Source: an uncultured Flavobacteriales bacterium
Lineage (GTDB): Bacteria; Bacteroidota; Bacteroidia; CAIKAF01
Length of the DNA stretch: 64,000 nucleotides
Assembly (NCBI GenBank): GCA_903825395.1
Contig: CAIKAF010000025.1
Span: 1-64,000 of the forward strand
Reading direction: 5' to 3'
Shown here: positions 37,022 through 45,350 of the stretch, piece by piece
How the letters are laid out: each line of letters starts with the position of its first letter
Numbering within the stretch: the stretch's first letter is position 1
Program-made: the position numbers and the translations under genes
The notes under the pieces: generated by a model
The model's database searches: none
What the model saw: the letters and a program-made list of their open reading frames with translations, nothing else
Told to the model about the DNA's origin: nothing

Positions 37022-37927
37022 TTAAAAATTCATTATATTGATTATCAAATCATCAAAACCAGGTTTGTTCTCTTCGTAGATCATTTCTTCTTTCATTTTG
37101 GCGTAATCGTTTTCCCAATTGGCTATCACTTGTTTCGGAGGAATAGGGTTAAGCCTATGTGGATGGTGAAAATTGTAATCAACTGCGCTTACTCTTGAAA
37201 ACGTGTATCTGTGCGCAACTATGGTCTCATAGAGCACTTTATTGTTGACGGCTTTTTCAGCTATTCCGGCTTTTATCAAATGATGCACATCGTACAAATG
37301 ACGACTTAATCTATCGACCCGCATTTTTGCCGGCGGTCGATGAAATTCCTCATGAAGCAAGAATAACTTCTCTAAGAAAGTACGTTCTGCAATTGCTGTT
37401 GGAACTTTAAACACAGGTGCTGCAAAATCTTTATCCGCATAAATCTCATCTACGAGCGAACCAAATGTTTGAACAGTAAAAGGTTCTCTCAATGAACGGC
37501 AACTTACCTCTATTTGTACTCTTGGTAAAATGTAATCAGAATCAGCAGGTATAATATTCGAATAATAGATTTCCAAGATTCTTGGGTCTTGGTCGCGTTC
37601 TCCTGTATCAACAACCTTAAAAATAAGATCGTTGTACCCATTTTTTAATAATTCCCCTTTCAGCTCTTCAAAGAAAGTTCCTGCCGTATAGGCTCCTGCT
37701 GTCTTTCTGAGTTTGTTTCTTTGGTTCTTTCCTAAATCTCCTTTAAAACCAAAAAATGCTGGGTCAATAGCCAAATCAATATCTTCTGAAAGGCGGTTTA
37801 TAAGCTTCCACGCTTTGCTCAATGATGTTCCACCTTTAAATACCAAATGCTGGGCAATTTGCATTTGGAAGATGATTTCCAAAGTGCGGCTGACCCACCA
37901 GTCTTTTTCTACTGCAAAAGGTTTCAT
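37022..37927 (-). CDS. AbiEii-type nucleotidyltransferase toxin (5' end possibly frameshifted)
   Basis: A 301-residue protein of the AbiEii/AbiGii toxin family, a nucleotidyltransferase fold. Motifs are VEKDWWVSRTL, HLVFKGGTSLSKAW (G-T-S motif) and RLSEDIDLAID (D-x-D metal site), with later YDVHHLI. Such toxins act in type IV toxin-antitoxin systems and some block phage. The codons upstream of ATG 37927 still read family-like protein (...YKIDAAEKAAIFTEIAAQ) but no in-frame start exists. A perfect ATGA overlap with the antitoxin stop exists at 37992-37995 and would be in frame with one more T in the T5 run (37987-37991). It therefore either starts internally at 37927 or carries a 1-base frameshift. 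Confidence 0.75.
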   Translation of the reverse strand: MKPFAVEKDWWVSRTLEIIFQMQIAQHLVFKGGTSLSKAWKLINRLSEDIDLAIDPAFFGFKGDLGKNQRNKLRKTAGAYTAGTFFEELKGELLKNGYNDLIFKVVDTGERDQDPRILEIYYSNIIPADSDYILPRVQIEVSCRSLREPFTVQTFGSLVDEIYADKDFAAPVFKVPTAIAERTFLEKLFLLHEEFHRPPAKMRVDRLSRHLYDVHHLIKAGIAEKAVNNKVLYETIVAHRYTFSRVSAVDYNFHHPHRLNPIPPKQVIANWENDYAKMKEEMIYEENKPGFDDLIINIMNF

Positions 37928-37991
37928 CCCCTTTTGTGCAGCAATCTCAGTGAAGATGGCGGCCTTTTCGGCTGCGTCTATCTTGTAAAAA

Positions 37992-38597
37992 TCATATTTG
38001 GCTACAGGTCAGTCCTTTTTTAATCATTTTTTGAATCCAAACTGGAGCCAGAGCAATGTCGTGTTTCAGGTCTTTTTCATCTTCCTTTTTGAGCAATTCG
38101 AATATTTTTTTACCCTCGTCTTCTGTTACATTTCCATTGCCAATTTCTTTTAGGGCCTGAATGACCAATCGGCTAATCTTGCCTTTTGCCAAAAGATTTT
38201 TTGGGGTGGTCCTTTTGAATTTAATGGTTCTTTTACCCACCTTTATTTCTCTTGGTGATCCATCAGTAAGTAAAACAATGTTCATCGGAACCTGTGTACT
38301 TAACCCGACGGCATTCAACGCATAACCTCCGGTGGGCACGGTTCTTATCCTATCTCGTTTGGCAATGGCTTCGGCTACCTCTTCTGCAGATGGGGAAATG
38401 GGCCCAATCCATTTGCTGATTTTTGGGCGAACATAAATGCCCTGTGCCACTCGGACAATGATGCCTGCCTTTTCTAAACGAAAAAGGGCTAGCCTCACTG
38501 CCTCTGATGATCCCAAATCACTGAAATCTGAAGGCAACAACAACTCTCCTTCAGGTAAGGCGTGTATTTGTGCTGCTATTTTTTCCTGTATGCTCAT
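37992..38597 (-). CDS. AbiEi/DUF6088-type antitoxin and transcriptional regulator
   Basis: A 201-residue protein. The N-terminal winged helix (about 10-60: LLLPSDFSDLGSSEAVRLAL, FRLEKAGIIVRVAQGIYVRP) is the DNA-binding part typical of AbiEi and DUF6088. The middle part (TGGYALNAVGLSTQVPMNIV, then a SPREIKVGKRTIKFKRT stretch) is the conserved antitoxin domain. It neutralises the AbiEii toxin encoded just downstream and represses the pair. A 29-bp inverted repeat lies 12 bases upstream of its start. Confidence 0.8.
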   Translation of the reverse strand: MSIQEKIAAQIHALPEGELLLPSDFSDLGSSEAVRLALFRLEKAGIIVRVAQGIYVRPKISKWIGPISPSAEEVAEAIAKRDRIRTVPTGGYALNAVGLSTQVPMNIVLLTDGSPREIKVGKRTIKFKRTTPKNLLAKGKISRLVIQALKEIGNGNVTEDEGKKIFELLKKEDEKDLKHDIALAPVWIQKMIKKGLTCSQI

Positions 38598-38608
38598 CGC
38601 TCGACTTC

Positions 38609-38637
38609 TGTAACAAATTTAAGTAATTTTTGTTACA
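38609..38637. promoter_or_regulatory. inverted-repeat operator upstream of the AbiEi gene
   Basis: TGTAACAAA (38609-38617) and TTTGTTACA (38629-38637) are a perfect 9-bp inverted repeat with 11 bases between. It lies just upstream of the antitoxin start, where AbiEi proteins are known to bind inverted repeats and repress their operons. The remaining sequence 38640-38808 shows nothing. Confidence 0.7.
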
Positions 38638-38808
38638 AGTTGCAAGGCGAGAGTTTCTCAGGGCACTATAGGACACTAAGCGGACCTAAGTTCGGAAAGA
38701 TTCAAGCTGTACACGAACATGTAAATCAGTAACTCGAAACGCGAATTCTAGTTTATCTGGTTTTGTAGGAAGAGGCCATTTTCAGTATAACAGGGCTGTA
38801 GCTTTGGG

Positions 38809-39108
38809 TTATGCAGCGTTCCCTTCAATGGGATTAATTTTATTAAACACTTGCTCTTTTTGAGTTCGCTCTTCTTCCAGGTCGTAATCATTTTGAAGCC
38901 CCAACCAAAACGTAGCGCTTGTTCCGAAAAATTTGGCAAATCGAAGCGCGGTATCGGCGGTAATTCTTCGATTGTCCTTGATGATTTCTGAAATGCGGGT
39001 TTGAGGGAGAAACGTTTCCTTTGCCAAACGGTACGCAGAGATCTCCATGGGAATTAAGAATTCCTCAAGTAGGATTTCGCCCGGGTGAATATTTTTTAGC
39101 TTTTCCAT
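38809..39108 (-). CDS. higA: HigA-type addiction-module antitoxin
   Basis: A 99-residue XRE-family helix-turn-helix antitoxin. The signature HPGEILLEEFLIPM opens the protein, then the HTH (about 24-50: ISAYRLAKETFLPQTRISEI) and FFGTSATFWLGLQNDYDLEE, typical of HigA/VapI. Its toxin gene should sit directly upstream; only a 42-codon remnant is found there, so it now appears to be a solitary antitoxin. It could still protect against an incoming HigB or act as an autoregulator. Confidence 0.88.
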   Translation of the reverse strand: MEKLKNIHPGEILLEEFLIPMEISAYRLAKETFLPQTRISEIIKDNRRITADTALRFAKFFGTSATFWLGLQNDYDLEEERTQKEQVFNKINPIEGNAA

Positions 39109-39118
39109 ATCTGCAAGT

Positions 39119-39244
39119 TTAATGGTAATCTACTATTCTGATATCGTAAGCATCATCATTGATCCATTTAAAAATGATTCTCCATGGATTGTTAATCCGA
39201 AGACTGTAGTATTCTTGATTATTAATTCGAATGCTATAATATCC
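39119..39244 (-). pseudogene. truncated higB toxin remnant
   Basis: Forty-one codons without a start, preceded directly by an in-frame TAG (39245-39247), end 11 bases before higA. The C-terminus reads INNPWRIIFKW and then DDAYDIRIVDYH, matching the end of RelE/HigB toxins. The fragment also repeats itself (YYSIRINN then YYSLRINN), so it has suffered an internal duplication as well as loss of the 5' half. The bases 39245-39314 upstream are AT-rich with a short GTCATTGCGACGTGCG piece and no gene. Confidence 0.75.
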
Positions 39245-39314
39245 CTATAGTTTACCTTTTATTTCTTTTAATTTTTGTCATTGCGACGTGCGAAAATCGT
39301 TCTCCTTCTGAGCA

Positions 39315-39689
39315 CTATAAATCATTCTTAAATTCCGCAATTTTATTATGATTGAACTTGTCTTCGTGTTCTTCAATTTGATACAAATTAAGACCACTTA
39401 CATGTCCACTTAGCAATGACTTTGATAGTATTGCAACCAATTTCTTCCCGTTGAAGAACTCTGGCATTTCGATTATCCGTGAATTTATTCCAAATTGTGA
39501 ACCAATAAAAAAAGGGATTCTGTGTTCTTCAATTTTTATGAACTCATCCCATTCGACAGTATCAATGATGGCTTCATCAATTTCAAATGGCGGATAATCA
39601 ACATTAAGTTTTTTAAATCGTTTTTGTCCATGATCCTGGTCGTTTTTAAACTTCTTAATCCAATATTTGGTCCAAGGCCAGTCTTCCAT
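39315..39689 (-). CDS. hypothetical protein, possibly 5'-truncated
   Basis: A 124-residue charged, soluble protein (MEDWPWTKYWIKKFK at the start, then FEIDEAIIDTVEWDEF). The frame stays open 15 codons upstream of the ATG with protein-like content (VVVHNYNK), ending at a stop close to R5. The gene may have lost its 5' end where R5 sits. A different frame is also open across the same bases (KGLDEFREVNYPLL), which hints at a frameshift. No family is recognised. It sits in the accessory island beside the broken higB. Confidence 0.4.
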   Translation of the reverse strand: MEDWPWTKYWIKKFKNDQDHGQKRFKKLNVDYPPFEIDEAIIDTVEWDEFIKIEEHRIPFFIGSQFGINSRIIEMPEFFNGKKLVAILSKSLLSGHVSGLNLYQIEEHEDKFNHNKIAEFKNDL

Positions 39690-39788
39690 AGTTTTGTTAT
39701 AATTGTGAACAACAACGGATAGTTTACTTCTCGAAACTCATCCAGGCCTTTCAAATATACTCCATGTATTTTATTTTCCCTAAAGCCC

Positions 39789-39944
39789 CCACCACGCCCG
39801 CGGCAGGGATTGACGAGGCTTGCCCGCAAGGGTGCCGGCGGCCGCTGTTGCGCGGCGAGGAGGCGACCTTGGGAGCCACCGCAGCCCGCAAACAGCCCGC
39901 CCGGCAACCGCGGACAAGCCCGGAAAGCCCGGCTGCCGCCCAAC
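39789..39944 (+). repeat. R5: GC-rich R element, right border of the toxin-antitoxin island
   Basis: R element in the plus orientation. Its first 32 bases (39789-39820) are the exact inverted copy of the inner end of R4. Core CGAGGAGGCGACCTTGGGAG; inner arms GCTGTTGCG / CGCAAACAGC. It lies 41 bases beyond the end of tsaB. The bracketed segment 36.9-39.8 kb holds only toxin-antitoxin and hypothetical genes. Confidence 0.85.
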
Positions 39945-39985
39945 GATCCTAACTTCCCAAAAATCTGGGTATATCCCCTTAAAAA

Positions 39986-40630
39986 TCACGCTTTTAACCC
40001 CGGTGTGAAGGCCTTTAGGTAGTGCGGCTCCAAGTAGGTGGCGTCCGCGAATTTTTGCTCCCGCATGTAGCGCAGCGCCAACTGAGCAAAAGCCGCTCCC
40101 ATGGGCAAGGACCCCAACACTCTACCGTAGCCAAAGGCCTGTGCCAATTTCGGACTCCCGTCGCCGCCAATCCAGGCCCCCTGCAAATCGTCCGCCGAAT
40201 GGACGACCAAGGCCGTATCGGGCGTTAAACGCTCCCCCTGCGCACTGTAGGTCGCCGTGTACACTTCCATGCGGCGGGCATCCATAACGGGCATCAGCAG
40301 GTCCTCAGGACTGTTTTGCCCCGGCAAAGCCATGACCATGGCACGGGCCAGCACATCCAGCGTGGGAATGGCCAAAATGGGCACCTGAGCGCCGAAAGCA
40401 TAGCCCTTGGCGACCGAAGCGGCAATGCGCAAGCCGGTGTACGAGCCCGGCCCCAGCGTAATGGCGACGGCATCGGCCCGATGCCCCTGCAAGGCCTGCT
40501 GAGCCAATACGGTCAGCATGGAGGCATGCTGCATGGGCTCCGTCAGTTCATGCCAAACCGCAAGTTCTTCTCCCTCCACCAATCCACAGCGGCAAATGGC
40601 CGTGGAAGCGTCCAACAGCAGAATGCGCAT
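39986..40630 (-). CDS. tsaB: tRNA threonylcarbamoyladenosine biosynthesis protein TsaB
   Basis: The partner of TsaD in making t6A37 in tRNAs; an ASKHA-fold protein. 214 residues, with LLLDASTAICRCGLVEG at the start and the signature ITLGPGSYTGLRIA near residue 60. The start ATG at 40630 overlaps the TGA of the upstream adaptor gene by one base, so it is coupled to it. A TTG one codon earlier is less likely. Confidence 0.92.
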   Translation of the reverse strand: MRILLLDASTAICRCGLVEGEELAVWHELTEPMQHASMLTVLAQQALQGHRADAVAITLGPGSYTGLRIAASVAKGYAFGAQVPILAIPTLDVLARAMVMALPGQNSPEDLLMPVMDARRMEVYTATYSAQGERLTPDTALVVHSADDLQGAWIGGDGSPKLAQAFGYGRVLGSLPMGAAFAQLALRYMREQKFADATYLEPHYLKAFTPGLKA

Positions 40631-41913
40631 CAAGGCTCAATCATGGTTTCGTACAGCAGCGATTTGTCCACCACTTGTATGGCATCGCCCGATTTCAGGG
40701 TTTTGGAAATCAGGGAATAGGGTCCGGAAATGACCTGCCGGTAATTTCCGAGTCCCGATTTGATTTCGATGTACTGCAGGTCTTGGATGCCGGTTTCGAC
40801 TTCCAGCATTTTGGCTTTTCCGGAGTCGGCGACGAAGACGTATTCTTTGAAGGTGGATAGGCTGGATGCCGGCTGTGTGGTGTCGGCCCGGGCCACCACC
40901 GCTCCAATGGGAATGGATTTGACGTTGTTGGCCCTGCGGGTGCGGATATCGACCGAGGCCGACATTCCCGGGCGGAAGGGCGACATTTTTGAGTTCAGGC
41001 CCACCAGCAAGTCTTCGTACGAACTGCGCAAAATGCGGATGCGCACCTCGAAGTTGGTGACTTGATCAGAAGATATAATGGCGTTTTGCCCGGCAGGCGA
41101 ATTGGCGATGGAGGTAACCACACCGGTAAAACTGCGGTTGGAATAGGCATCTACGTCGATGCTGGCGGTGTCGCCCAATTTTACTTTTACGATGTCGTTT
41201 TCATTCACTTCTACGCGCACTTCCATGTTGCTGAGGTTGGCGATGCGCAGCATTTCGGTGCCGGTCATTTGGGCCGTACCGACAACGCGTTCGCCTTTTT
41301 CTACATCGAGGCGGGAAACGACTCCATCCATGGGCGACAGCAGTCGGGTGCGGTTTAAGTTCTCGCGGGCGGCTTTCAGTCCGGCTTCTACGCTGCGTAC
41401 GTTGTAGGCGGCACCATCTACCGCCTGCTTGGCAGCTTTTAATTCGTTTTGAGCTACCAGATAGGCCGATTTGCTTTGCTCATACTCGGCTGCCGATATG
41501 GCTTCTTTTTTGTAGAGCTTGGTGCTGCGCTCAAAGGCCAGTTCCGATTGTTCAAATTGGGCTTCGGCCTGCGATTGCCGCGATCTTGCCGAGGCCAATC
41601 CGGATTGGGCTTGACTCACCATGGCCTGCATGCGGTCGTTTTCTGAGGCATAGATTTCGGGATTGATTTCCATCAGCAATTGCCCTTCTTTGACCGAATC
41701 TCCTTCCATAACAAACAGCTCTACGATTTCTCCCGATACGTCGGAACTGATTTTCACTTCCATTTCGGGCTGGATTTTTCCGGAGGCCGATATGGTTTCG
41801 ACGATGTCGCGCACTTCTACGCTGTCGGTGTACACCATTTGTTCTTCCGAGCCCCCGCATTGCACCAGGAACAGGCTTACTGAGATAAGAGACAAAAGGA
41901 CGGTTGTTTTCAT
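40630..41913 (-). CDS. efflux periplasmic adaptor (HlyD/MFP family) lipoprotein
   Basis: A 427-residue membrane-fusion protein. The signal ends in a lipobox (SVSLFLVQC). It has a biotinyl-lipoyl-like half-motif (VSGEIVELFVMEGDSVKEG), a long alpha-hairpin coiled coil (about 95-200), LSPMDGVVSRLDVEKGERV, and a beta-barrel domain. Such adaptors bridge an inner-membrane pump to a TolC channel. The TolC-type gene lies immediately upstream (2-base gap), but no ABC or RND pump gene is in the segment, so the pump must be encoded elsewhere. Confidence 0.88.
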   Translation of the reverse strand: MKTTVLLSLISVSLFLVQCGGSEEQMVYTDSVEVRDIVETISASGKIQPEMEVKISSDVSGEIVELFVMEGDSVKEGQLLMEINPEIYASENDRMQAMVSQAQSGLASARSRQSQAEAQFEQSELAFERSTKLYKKEAISAAEYEQSKSAYLVAQNELKAAKQAVDGAAYNVRSVEAGLKAARENLNRTRLLSPMDGVVSRLDVEKGERVVGTAQMTGTEMLRIANLSNMEVRVEVNENDIVKVKLGDTASIDVDAYSNRSFTGVVTSIANSPAGQNAIISSDQVTNFEVRIRILRSSYEDLLVGLNSKMSPFRPGMSASVDIRTRRANNVKSIPIGAVVARADTTQPASSLSTFKEYVFVADSGKAKMLEVETGIQDLQYIEIKSGLGNYRQVISGPYSLISKTLKSGDAIQVVDKSLLYETMIEP

Positions 41914-41915
41914 CG

Positions 41916-43280
41916 TTATTTTATGATTCGTTGGCCCTGGTAAAATTCCAGCACCAAGTGTTTAAATAAGGCATCAAATTTGGCGATGGCCAGCTCGGTT
42001 TCGGCGTTGAACAGCTTGGTGGTGGCATCGTTCATTTCAAAGGCATTGGCCGCTTGTACTTCAAATCGAGTTTGAATGTAGGAATACGACAGGCGCAGGG
42101 CCTCGGCATTTTTCTGGTTGGCCTCCAGGGTTTTTTCTGCGGCTTGGGCGTCGGCCCAGGCTCGATACACGGTGTTGCGAAGGGTTTGGCGTTCTTGAGT
42201 TAAGGCCAATTCTGCACCAATCATGTTTAGTTTAGCCCGCTGAACAGCGGTGCGCACGCCCAATCCGTTAAAAATCGGAACGGAAAGGCTCATGCTTAGT
42301 GTTTGAGAATTGTTCAGGCGGACTTGATCGAGGAATGGAATGGGGGCAGAATTGGGATCTAAGGGGTTTTGCTTTCTCAATTCAGAATATACGGTGTTGA
42401 TGCGGGCTCCGGCGCTGATGCTGGGAAGGTATGAACCCCGCGAGGCCCAGAGGGACTGACGGCCTGCGGTTACTCGGGCCTCGGCCGCCAACAATCCCGG
42501 CCGGGAGCCTTGGGCGGCCTGAAACAGCTGATCTGGACTCAATGCCGCTGCCGATTTAGCGGGCAGAGCGCGAAGCAAGGCAAGGGTTTCGGTGGTGTCA
42601 ATTTGGATGTCAGGGCTTGGCAAATCCATGGCTTGACTTAAGGCGAGTTTTGCCAATGCCAGGGCGTTGTTGGCCCGCACCCGTTGAATTTCTTGGCTGG
42701 AACGCTGAGCCTCAAGCATCAGCCATTCGCCTTTGTTTAGGGCTCCGTTTTCGTACAACAGCTTGGTGCGGTCGCACTGAGCCTGCAGCAAGCGCAGCTG
42801 CTGGTCTGCGATTTGGGCGCGCTCTTGAGCAAAAACGGTTTGCAGGTACAAATCGGCAACATTCAGGTATAAATCGTCCAGCGCTTGCTGGAAATCGTAC
42901 TTGGCGGCTTCGCGGTTGCTAATGGCGCCTCGTAGGGTATGGTAGCGCTGAAGTCCACCAAACACCAACATGTTGGCCGAGGCTCCGGTGAAAAAGGTGC
43001 TGTAGTTGTCGTTTTGCAGCGTCAATGAATTGGGGTCAAAGCTCAACCCATAGTTTTCTGAAAAGTCGGAACTGAGGTTGGCGGTGGGCAGCATTTGAGC
43101 CCAGGCCTGATGAAAACCAAGCCGGGCTTCATCTACCCTCAGTTGCACTTGCTTTAAGCCGATGTTTTTTTCTCGGGCATGTTCCAGGCAGCGTTGCAGT
43201 GTCCAGACCTCCTGAGACATCAGAGATATGGGCAGTACAACCATCAAGCTAAGGAAAAAAAGCCTCCCAAGGTTTTTCAT
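41916..43280 (-). CDS. TolC-family outer-membrane efflux protein
   Basis: A 454-residue outer-membrane channel. A signal peptide (MKNLGRLFFLSLMVVLPISL) is followed by two homologous OEP repeats of long amphipathic helices (CLEHAREKNIGLKQVQLRV; later LRNTVYRAWADAQAAEKTL) and YNLRQAxx-like strands. The start at 43280 is set by the signal peptide; an upstream ATG at 43298 adds six residues. It heads the operon TolC - adaptor - tsaB. Confidence 0.88.
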   Translation of the reverse strand: MKNLGRLFFLSLMVVLPISLMSQEVWTLQRCLEHAREKNIGLKQVQLRVDEARLGFHQAWAQMLPTANLSSDFSENYGLSFDPNSLTLQNDNYSTFFTGASANMLVFGGLQRYHTLRGAISNREAAKYDFQQALDDLYLNVADLYLQTVFAQERAQIADQQLRLLQAQCDRTKLLYENGALNKGEWLMLEAQRSSQEIQRVRANNALALAKLALSQAMDLPSPDIQIDTTETLALLRALPAKSAAALSPDQLFQAAQGSRPGLLAAEARVTAGRQSLWASRGSYLPSISAGARINTVYSELRKQNPLDPNSAPIPFLDQVRLNNSQTLSMSLSVPIFNGLGVRTAVQRAKLNMIGAELALTQERQTLRNTVYRAWADAQAAEKTLEANQKNAEALRLSYSYIQTRFEVQAANAFEMNDATTKLFNAETELAIAKFDALFKHLVLEFYQGQRIIK

Positions 43281-43330
43281 GTGGGTAAAGGTCTGCATTC
43301 CTTTTCAATGTTTGGGTTGGTATCACGTTA

Positions 43331-43387
43331 AAAAGTACAAAGCCAGCATATTCGAGACGGCTGAATGGGGGTTTTCGAGGTTCGGGC
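43331..43387. repeat. 57-bp direct repeat, copy A
   Basis: It begins AAAAGTACAAAGCCAG and ends TTTTCGAGGTTCGGGC. Copy B at 43702-43758 differs at about 8 positions. The two copies flank the compound P2-S3 element, which suggests the block was inserted with a duplication or brought in by recombination between copies. Confidence 0.7.
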
Positions 43388-43390
43388 TTC

Positions 43391-43592
43391 AAGACCTTCT
43401 ACAATAATATCACCCCTTCGGGGTTCTTATGTAGTGAGCGCCAATAATTCCATGGGGGGCTTAAAGCTGAATATCGCCCTCTGTGCCCTTTGCGCCGACT
43501 TGTAGCCCTTTGCGGTAAAAAAAACGTCAAGGCCCGCCTGCCATTTTTTAACACAAAGGCCGCAATGGGGGCCGCAATGTTCGCAAAGGAGC
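43391..43592. repeat. compound repeat P2-S3
   Basis: Unit P (CTTCTACAATAATATCACCC, then TTCGGGGTTCTT) is followed by GGGGGGCTTAAAGCTGAATA and the S arms (CTGTGCCCTTTGCGCCGACT, TTTGCGGTAAAAAAAACGTC, then CATTTTTTAACACAAAGGCC). The same order and adjacent sequences appear at 27.3 and, reversed, at 58.1-58.4 kb. From 43593 to 43701 there is no gene. Confidence 0.75.
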
Positions 43593-43701
43593 TCCGTGAC
43601 CTAACTTGGCCAATTAGTACTACAAATGCCCCACAACAAGAAAGGCAAACAATTGATTATAAGTGAGTTGTTGTACAATCAAAAAAGGTGGACGAGTCAG
43701 G

Positions 43702-43758
43702 AAAAGTACAAAGCCAGTATATTCACCACGGTTGCATGGGGGTTTTCGAGATTTGGGC
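43702..43758. repeat. 57-bp direct repeat, copy B
   Basis: Second copy of the repeat at 43331-43387, in the same orientation and offset by 371 bases. It ends 33 bases before the stop of the Ig-like lipoprotein gene. Confidence 0.7.
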
Positions 43759-43790
43759 GTGCAGGAAGCGCAAGTAGATTTGGGTTTGGG

Positions 43791-45350
43791 TTATTCCCAA
43801 ACAGTTTCTACATCAAATCCCGGTTTTAGCAGGAAGGGCTTTTTCGAAATGTAGGTTTTTTCGGGCAGAGCCTTGTTTTTCCAATTTCCGGGATTGCATC
43901 GGCCATCTGAATTTTCGTCTTCTGTGTGCAGCAAGAGGTACTCTCCAACGGGCAAGGTCAGGCTTCCCGACAGTCCATCGGGCTTCATATTGAATGGAAG
44001 TCGTAGCCCTTGTTTGGTTTCTGCCCAGATTAGGCGCGGGGTATTGGGCTTGGAGCGGAACAGAACGGTCCATGTTACAAAATTCCGATCGGCCTCAGCA
44101 TCGAATTTTAGTTCGCCGGGCAGGGCTTTTTCGGCGAAGATGTCGATAAATGCCGCGCTGTCCCAGGCAAGGCGATATGTTTTGTTGGGAAGGAAATCGA
44201 ATTGAATGGAGGCACGGCCCCGATTTAAGCTGAGGTTAAAGGGAATCTTGACGCTGTCTGCCGTTAGCCGGAACTGCTCTGGATAGGCTTGTACAATAGG
44301 GCGGGAGTAGCTGAGTACCCAAGGCATGGAAGAGGGGCCCTCAAGGGCAGGCTTGCCCGGTTTTGGCGGCTTAAGCATCCCCTTTGGATACAGGGTACGC
44401 CTCAGCAGGGAGTTGTCGGCCAATAGGGCAATATTCAGGCTGTCCATCCGACCGGTACTGGGCAGCCAGACCACACAGGAATCGACCGTGCCCGAGTCCC
44501 GTTCCAGCAGCATACCGCTCAGGTCTTCCGGAGAATCGACGAGTTCTATGGATTGGGCGGGGAGATTCAATTTCAAGGCCCATTTGCCGCCATGCAGTTC
44601 GGTGGCGGAACGAATGGCCTGGGAATCTGGTTCTTCTTTAAACATCCAAATGGTATCGGAGCGAAAGGGTTTTGCGGGGGTCAATTCGAATCCAATCCAT
44701 TCTGCCCCGGGGCGGTTGTATATGAAATCCGGAGCGCTTTCTCGAAGGCCCAGCAGGTACAAGTCTTGGTTGGGAAGGTAATTCAGCTTTACCCATCCGG
44801 ACGAGTCGGCATATCCCAAAAATTCAGGGCGCCGTTCGGCATTTTGGGCGGTTATGGGGCTTCGGTAGGCCATACATACCGCGCCGGCCAAGGGCCGCCC
44901 CGTTTTGCTGTCCAGCAATCGGCGCTCAATCCAAGCAGAATCCAGCACCGGGCCGGTACTAAAAACGTAACTTAATCCTTTTGATACATTGGCTTCGGTA
45001 ATGTCGCGGATGGCCGAACCAAAATTGATTTGGTAGGTGGTGTTGGGCAGCAGGCTGTCCTTAAGAGTTATGAGTACCGATTTTCCGCGCACGGTGAGGA
45101 TGGGCGGTTGAGCTTGTGGGGGGCTTATTTGCACTTCCCTTTGTCCGTTTTTCAGGTCGATCCACTCATTAAACGTCAAAAGCAAGTTGCCTGTTTGTAC
45201 ACCGGTAGCGAAGGTGTCGGGATTGGTGAAGAGCAAGCGCGGAGGCTGTTTGTCGGTAGGTCCACCTGTGGGCATAACCGGATTTGCACAGCTGAGCCAG
45301 GAGAGGCAGAACAACAGCAGCAGACCGATTAAAGGAGTTTTCCTTCCCAT
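43791..45350 (-). CDS. lipoprotein with N-terminal bacterial Ig-like (Big_5) domain
   Basis: A 519-residue lipoprotein (signal ending LSWLSC). The mature N-terminus carries PTGGPTDKQPPRLLFTNPDT, the entry of a Big_5 Ig-like domain (about 30-130, with LTFNEWIDL and NTTYQINFGSAIRDITEAN). A carboxypeptidase-regulatory-like part and further beta domains follow, ending in YLLLHTEDENSDGRCNPG. This architecture is widespread in Bacteroidota, with unknown role; the protein sits on the inner or outer membrane. Its start lies within the last 22 bases of the fRMsr gene, so the two are co-translated. Confidence 0.8.
   Translation of the reverse strand: MGRKTPLIGLLLLFCLSWLSCANPVMPTGGPTDKQPPRLLFTNPDTFATGVQTGNLLLTFNEWIDLKNGQREVQISPPQAQPPILTVRGKSVLITLKDSLLPNTTYQINFGSAIRDITEANVSKGLSYVFSTGPVLDSAWIERRLLDSKTGRPLAGAVCMAYRSPITAQNAERRPEFLGYADSSGWVKLNYLPNQDLYLLGLRESAPDFIYNRPGAEWIGFELTPAKPFRSDTIWMFKEEPDSQAIRSATELHGGKWALKLNLPAQSIELVDSPEDLSGMLLERDSGTVDSCVVWLPSTGRMDSLNIALLADNSLLRRTLYPKGMLKPPKPGKPALEGPSSMPWVLSYSRPIVQAYPEQFRLTADSVKIPFNLSLNRGRASIQFDFLPNKTYRLAWDSAAFIDIFAEKALPGELKFDAEADRNFVTWTVLFRSKPNTPRLIWAETKQGLRLPFNMKPDGLSGSLTLPVGEYLLLHTEDENSDGRCNPGNWKNKALPEKTYISKKPFLLKPGFDVETVWE

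Noticed and set aside
39536-39943. Minus-strand 135-residue ORF over R5 and the hypothetical gene
   Set aside because: Its first half is translated R5 repeat and it shares the second half with a better-placed frame.
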